Source: Acanthosoma haemorrhoidale (Eukaryota; Arthropoda; Insecta; Hemiptera; Acanthosomatidae). Taken from it: a DNA stretch of 64,000 nt. The DNA is taken from contig OV884014.1 in NCBI GenBank assembly GCA_930367205.1, positions 116,009,768 to 116,073,767 on the forward strand, in the 5' to 3' direction. The position numbers were made by a program, and so were the translations under genes. Shown here piece by piece: positions 59,826 through 64,000 of this stretch (positions are counted from its first letter, which is position 1; each line of letters begins with the position of its first letter). The notes under the pieces were generated by a model. That model was given only the letters and a program-made list of their open reading frames with translations, was not told the origin of the DNA and ran no database searches.

Positions 59826-60359
59826 ATATTTAAAATCACAATCTGCCTTATTGGGAAATAAGTAATTGTAATAAATATTCTCGTTCATATCATATTTACA
59901 ATTTTCATTCACTCGCTCAATCATTCAAACAGCCCAAAGACCTCCCGAATCCACATGGTTGCCACTTCCCTCGCATGTGAAAGAGGAAGCGGAGTCTTGG
60001 GAAGTCCTTCATCAGCCACTTCACCGGATACGAGCCAGCGGAGGCTGACCAAGAGCGCGAGAGCCACAAACGCTTAGGACATGATTGGAGAAACTGGCCA
60101 TTGCCAAGACTCTCAATGTCACGTATTTATAGCAGGTCACGAGGCCACTGCCGTTTCTGTCTCCGAGAAGGATTATAGGGATAAGTGGTGCAGTGCAATG
60201 ACTGTGCTAGGGGACTAGGGTGGTTGGATAGGTTACTATGGAATTTCATAAACTTGGAAGGCATATTAAGATCGTTATGAAAGGTTTTGTTGCTGACGTA
60301 ATAAGAGGCATTAGCTATTGTTTTCAGGGCTTTTGATTGAAAGGATTGGATACGCTTGA
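59826..60359 (-). mobile_element. Family A non-LTR copy, 5'-truncated
   Basis: 3' UTR and part of the ORF2 end, with small deletions. It stops at GGATACGCTTGAT. No clear target duplication. Confidence 0.86.
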
Positions 60360-61254
60360 TCTAGGCATATTACTTATAAAAAATAAAAATAAATGAATGA
60401 GACAGTCGTAATACAGACTAGGTAATAATCCCTAAATGCGGTTCAAACTAAAATGGCTGAAAAAAAGTGGGTTTTCACGGCCTTTAAGTATTTCGTTATC
60501 TTCCAACTTACTGAGCCAGAGGAAAAACTAATCGACCTTACGCCGTGTCGAATTCTCCAATGCCTTGCGCAAACTGGCCACTTGCGTTGAATTATGCGCG
60601 CCTAATCCGCCACTCGAGACCGAGTGCGTATGGCGTCATATCTTGCGATATCTCATGTGAGGTGACGGATAAATGTAACGTCGCATTAGCCGTGCTTGTC
60701 GACTACCCTAAGTGACATGTGCTTATGATGCTCGAGAAAACTTGTAAGAGTTAATCCGAGTTTATTTTAATCGTGGCTCAATGTATGCTCGTTGTAGCGT
60801 AAGTAATAATTTCTAACTACAACAAAGTTGCGAGTGGATGAATTTAAATAATTATTCCTATGCCTCTCTCTCTAGAATATAGCTTCTTATTCAAAAACGT
60901 TTTCGACAGCTCTCATCCTCAGCTACTGAATTAAAACGTCAGATGAAAAACGATATTGATCGGGGATTTGGAGGCTAACAAAATTATTCATTTTCAATAT
61001 AAAACATACATAAAATTTTAAGAGTACTATATTGCACATAAAATTCATTAAGTTAACAACTAATATTTCCTTTAAAAAATAGCTTGAAAAATTAAATTCG
61101 TAATAATCATGGGATGCCTCATTAAAATTTATTTGCGTCAAATTTTACCACAGCTTTCCAGTGAATGAATAACGTTATAGCTTATCCGACAATTTAAAAA
61201 ATAATTTCTTCAGAAAAAATCAGGGCTTTGTATTATTTATTACTGGCTTTTATA
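60360..61254. other. no gene seen
   Basis: A moderately GC-rich part at 60530-60720 is followed by AT-rich DNA. No usable frame or repeat. The last two bases (TA at 61253-61254) are the target site of the next element. Confidence 0.5.
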
Positions 61255-61997
61255 AAGGGTGTCCCAGAATTAACGCAAGATTTGAATTTGCCGCCATTTG
61301 TGCAGTAAAGTGCTGGGAACCCTAAAAAAAAAAAACAATTTGACAGCTGACAGTTTAGGGTTAATAAAAATAGAGCGTTACGCGATAGAACGTGTCTTTA
61401 TTGTTGAACATTATCGCAAAAATAATAAAAGTTTGGCGGCCGCAGTTCGAAAATTTCATACAAAATATGGTCGGAATAGTTTTTTGACTTCATCAACTGT
61501 GAAGAGATTAATTGAAAAATTTAGACAGACACTAAACTCACTGGTCGTCCAAAAACAAGCCGTTCAAATGTCAATATCGAAGCAGTGCGTGAGAGTGTTG
61601 TTGTGTGGACGATAATTCAAATACTGCATTAGACATTTCCAGGTCGTGTACTCTCTGGTTTCGGTGATCAGAATTGGCCCCCTAGGTCGTGTGATCTAAC
61701 ACCTTTAGATTTCTTATAATGGGGTTATTTGAAATAAAAGGTGTATGTCAACAAGCCCACATCCTCCTGTGCATTTAAAGAGGAAATTCAACCACATTTA
61801 TGCCAAATGGTCATGGAAAATTTCGATAAAAGAGGGCGTAGTGCCAGCAAAGTCGTGGAGGCCATTTGCCTGATGTGTTATTCCATGAATAACCCTATCC
61901 TATTTACTTTATAATTCAATAAAAAAATAACAACAAAAATACTAAATACTGTGTTTTCAATTTAAATAAAATCTTGCGTTGATTCTGGGACAGCCTT
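61255..61997 (+). mobile_element. Internally deleted mariner-like element with TIRs and TA duplication
   Basis: The left end AAGGGTGTCCCAGAATTAAC and the inverse of the right end, AAGGCTGTCCCAGAATCAAC, continue together as GCAAGATTT. This gives inverted repeats of about 29 bases with two mismatches. TA lies directly outside both ends (61253-61254 and 61998-61999), the target of the mariner/Tc1 superfamily. The 743-bp body keeps the start and end of a transposase gene and lacks the middle. Confidence 0.92.
61298..61920 (+). pseudogene. Transposase with DUF4817-type HTH, middle deleted
   Basis: The N-terminal part encodes the HTH found in many insect transposon proteins: ERYAIERVFIVEHYRKNNKS, then LAAAVRKFHTKYGRN and STVKRLIEKFRQT. 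The frame is lost after about 61560. Downstream blocks in other frames read NWPPRSCDLTPLDFL, VYVNKPTS and a C-terminal EEIQPHLCQMVMENFDKRGR, the region around the last catalytic Asp and the tail. The first two catalytic residues are deleted. The element could at best be moved by an enzyme supplied elsewhere. Confidence 0.85.
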
Positions 61998-62068
61998 TAC
62001 ATCGACAAATACGGTATTTTAGCTATATACTAATAGCTAAGATAGTAATATCTCAATAACGTGTAAAA

Positions 62069-62243
62069 CAGCTGCTTCAGATACACTAAGTAATAATCAG
62101 CTGCTTCAGATACACTAAGTAATAATCAGCTGCTTCAGATACACTAAGTAATAATCAGCTGCTTCAGATACACTAAGTAATAATCAGCTGCTTCAGATAC
62201 ACTAAGTAATAAAACAGCTGCTTCAGATACACTAAGTAATAAA
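62069..62243 (+). repeat. 29-bp tandem repeat, 6 copies
   Basis: The unit CAGCTGCTTCAGATACACTA plus AGTAATAAT occurs six times. The first five are in strict 29-bp phase, the sixth is offset by one base (AAAA for AAT), and the last is truncated. No coding content. Confidence 0.96.
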
Positions 62244-62611
62244 CAATACAACATTTTATTGCACTGTTCTAATAATTAACTGCCGAAAAATTAATGTATT
62301 AGGAGGTTCGTTCTCGAACCCCCGACCTAGCATTTAGGAATTTAGAAAAACGCATTAATAACTTGCCAAGTTGTTATAGTCACGATCTATATTGACAAGG
62401 TATCATTAAGCAGGCTACCTGTCTTTTAAGGTATGGTACCTAAATCCTCAAGCATTTTAAAAAGAGTGAAACTTCGACCTTTTTTCTGTTTACCTTAAGC
62501 TGGACATGTTTTGACCTTTGGAGGGGATTTGTTTAGGCTAATGAGTGTTTTTTTGCATCGACCCATCTCTTCGCTATGTGGAGGTCCTGGTCTAAAGTTT
62601 TTTCATGTTCA
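62244..62611. other. Spacer with a weak B-box-like sequence
   Basis: GGGGGTTCGAG on the minus strand near 62320 resembles a pol III B box, but no fitting A box or cloverleaf was found. Otherwise nothing. Confidence 0.4.
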
Positions 62612-62620
62612 TGGTAAGAA

Positions 62621-63458
62621 TTTTTTTTTTTTTCTTAACAACAACTTTATTATGATAAAATTACAATCTGCCTGATTGGGCTATAAGTAATTGTGATAGA
62701 TGATTTCAATCATACCAATTAACAATTTTCATTCACTCATTCATACTATATATATAAACAGCCCAGAGGCCCCCCAAGTCCACATGGTTCTCACCTCCCT
62801 CGCATGGAAAAGAGGAAGCGGAGTCTTGGGAAGTCCCCCACGCTCCTCCGTCAGCCGCGTCACCGGAGACAAGCCAGCGGAGGCTGGACAAGAGCACGAG
62901 AGGCACAGACGCTCCGGACATGATTACAGAAACTGGCCATTGCCAGGACGCCCACTATCACTTATTTATAGCAGATCACGAGGCCACTGCCGTTTTAGTC
63001 TCCGGTAGGGAATTAGGGTGGTTGGGTAGGTTACTATGGAATTTTATGAACTTGGAAGAGATGAGTTCAAGAATGTAGGGAATATTAAGATCGTTATGAA
63101 GGATTTTGTTGCTGACGTAATAAGGGGCATTTACTATTGTTCTCAGGACTTTTGATTGAAAGAATCCGATATGCTTGATGTTCGACTTTTTTGCTGTCCC
63201 CCATAGCTCTATTCCGTATCTCCAGATTGGCTTAGGTACAACTTTGTAGACAAGTAGTTTATTTTCTATCGAGAGATGTGATGTCCTTTGAAGTAGTCTG
63301 TACAGTTGTCCAAAGCATCTGTTTAGTTCTTGTCTTTTTAGTCTCGTTTGTGGGTTCTATGTCAGTCTTTTGTCGAGACGGATGCCTAAATACCGTACTG
63401 TCTCAGACACAGGAAGAGGAATCGAATTTAAAAAACCAGCGGACAGGACTTGCGACCT
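62621..63458 (-). mobile_element. Family A non-LTR copy, 838 bp, with TSD
   Basis: The longest single family A copy with a clean boundary. It has a T run (A tail), the 3' end with TTTATTATGATAAAATTAC, the full 3' UTR and the post-RT ORF2 region in broken frames. It is flanked by the 9-base repeat TGGTAAGAA at 62612-62620 and 63459-63467. This copy and the one at 1950-2723 are the best references for where family A ends. Confidence 0.9.
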
Positions 63459-63467
63459 TGGTAAGAA

Positions 63468-64000
63468 CTAGCAATATCTAATCTAATCATTTATCGGTTA
63501 GCATATTATACGTATATGATACTGTGCTTGTGATGCTGCAAGGGTAGATTTACTGTTAGTCCATTCGTTGTACTGTTCCTTGAAGTATTTTAAGCACCCT
63601 TTTTGTTGTTTTCTCTCTTTGTACTTTTGGTGCTGTTTGCTAGAGTAGCTTCTTTGTTTAGTCCTTTTGACTTACTTACTCCCTCGTTCAATTAAACAAT
63701 CCCTTTGACTCCAACAGGAGTGCTAATGCTTTGGAATATTTCCAAGGATGCGTTGTCTTGAAATGATCTTTGCACTGAGCTGTGTCTAATTTCTAATTAT
63801 AAACCAGATAACAAGAGGAAGGAAACGGCCAATCGTGTGGTTTTCCTCGACATATGAATCATTGCTGCGTAATTGTTAGCTACTCATCTGCATCGTAGAC
63901 CTGCACGTCTAAAATTCTTTCTGCCACTACGTGCTACCATTTTAGTTCAGCTTGTCTTTTCTTCATCTTTCCTATATAAGATAATTTATTTAGGCATTCT
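63468..64000. other. no gene seen
   Basis: Mixed composition to the window edge. No recognised frame or repeat. Confidence 0.5.

Overview
The window looks like nuclear DNA of an arthropod, most likely an insect. It is AT-rich and gene-poor, and it is full of decayed transposable elements of the kinds common in insects: Jockey-type non-LTR retrotransposons, mariner/Tc1-type DDE elements, hAT, Gypsy LTR elements and foldback elements. There are no bacterial operons, ribosome binding sites, rRNA genes or CRISPR arrays. I cannot name the species. No complete host gene is visible. Four short exon-like stretches are offered as low-confidence candidates: 17861-17923 (+), 28398-28487 (+), 26456-26596 (-) and 32526-32675 (-).

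Layout. 1-1.2 kb: an internally deleted mariner. 1.95-2.72 kb: a 5'-truncated non-LTR copy with a 12-bp target-site duplication. 2.80-6.41 kb: a minisatellite of exactly 88 copies of a 41-bp unit. 7.2-7.8 kb: a plus-strand non-LTR copy with an internal deletion. 9.3-9.8 kb: a tRNA-like head and a dispersed repeat that recurs at 53.7 kb. 11.5-15 kb: nested fragments of two non-LTR families and a solo LTR. 17-28 kb: five more copies of non-LTR family A, a Tc1-type transposase fragment and an RT fragment. 30.05-31.88 kb: a hAT element with both ends and an imperfect 8-bp target duplication. 32.5-32.76 kb: a possible host first exon and upstream region on the minus strand. 33-39.3 kb: further non-LTR copies. 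39.9-47.3 kb: an old local duplication, LTRs inserted in TA-rich DNA, a foldback element with a tandem core, and a collapsed Gypsy element with two LTRs and integrase remains. 48-52 kb: family B copies, one with reverse transcriptase motifs, and a tRNA-like sequence. 55.2 and 61.3-62.0 kb: two elements related to the insect HTH (DUF4817-type) transposons; the second has matching ends and a TA duplication. 62.07-62.24 kb: a 29-bp tandem array. 62.6-63.5 kb: a clean family A copy with a 9-bp duplication.

Family A and family B are names used only here. Family A is Jockey-like; its 3' end carries an AATAAA signal, and it has 13 recognisable pieces. Family B is a second Jockey/R1-like group with seven pieces. 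Of these 20 pieces, 18 lie on the minus strand. I found no convincing new defence or metabolic system. The most unusual structures are the 88-unit array, which is free of stop codons in all three minus-strand frames, and the foldback element at 44.1-44.5 kb.
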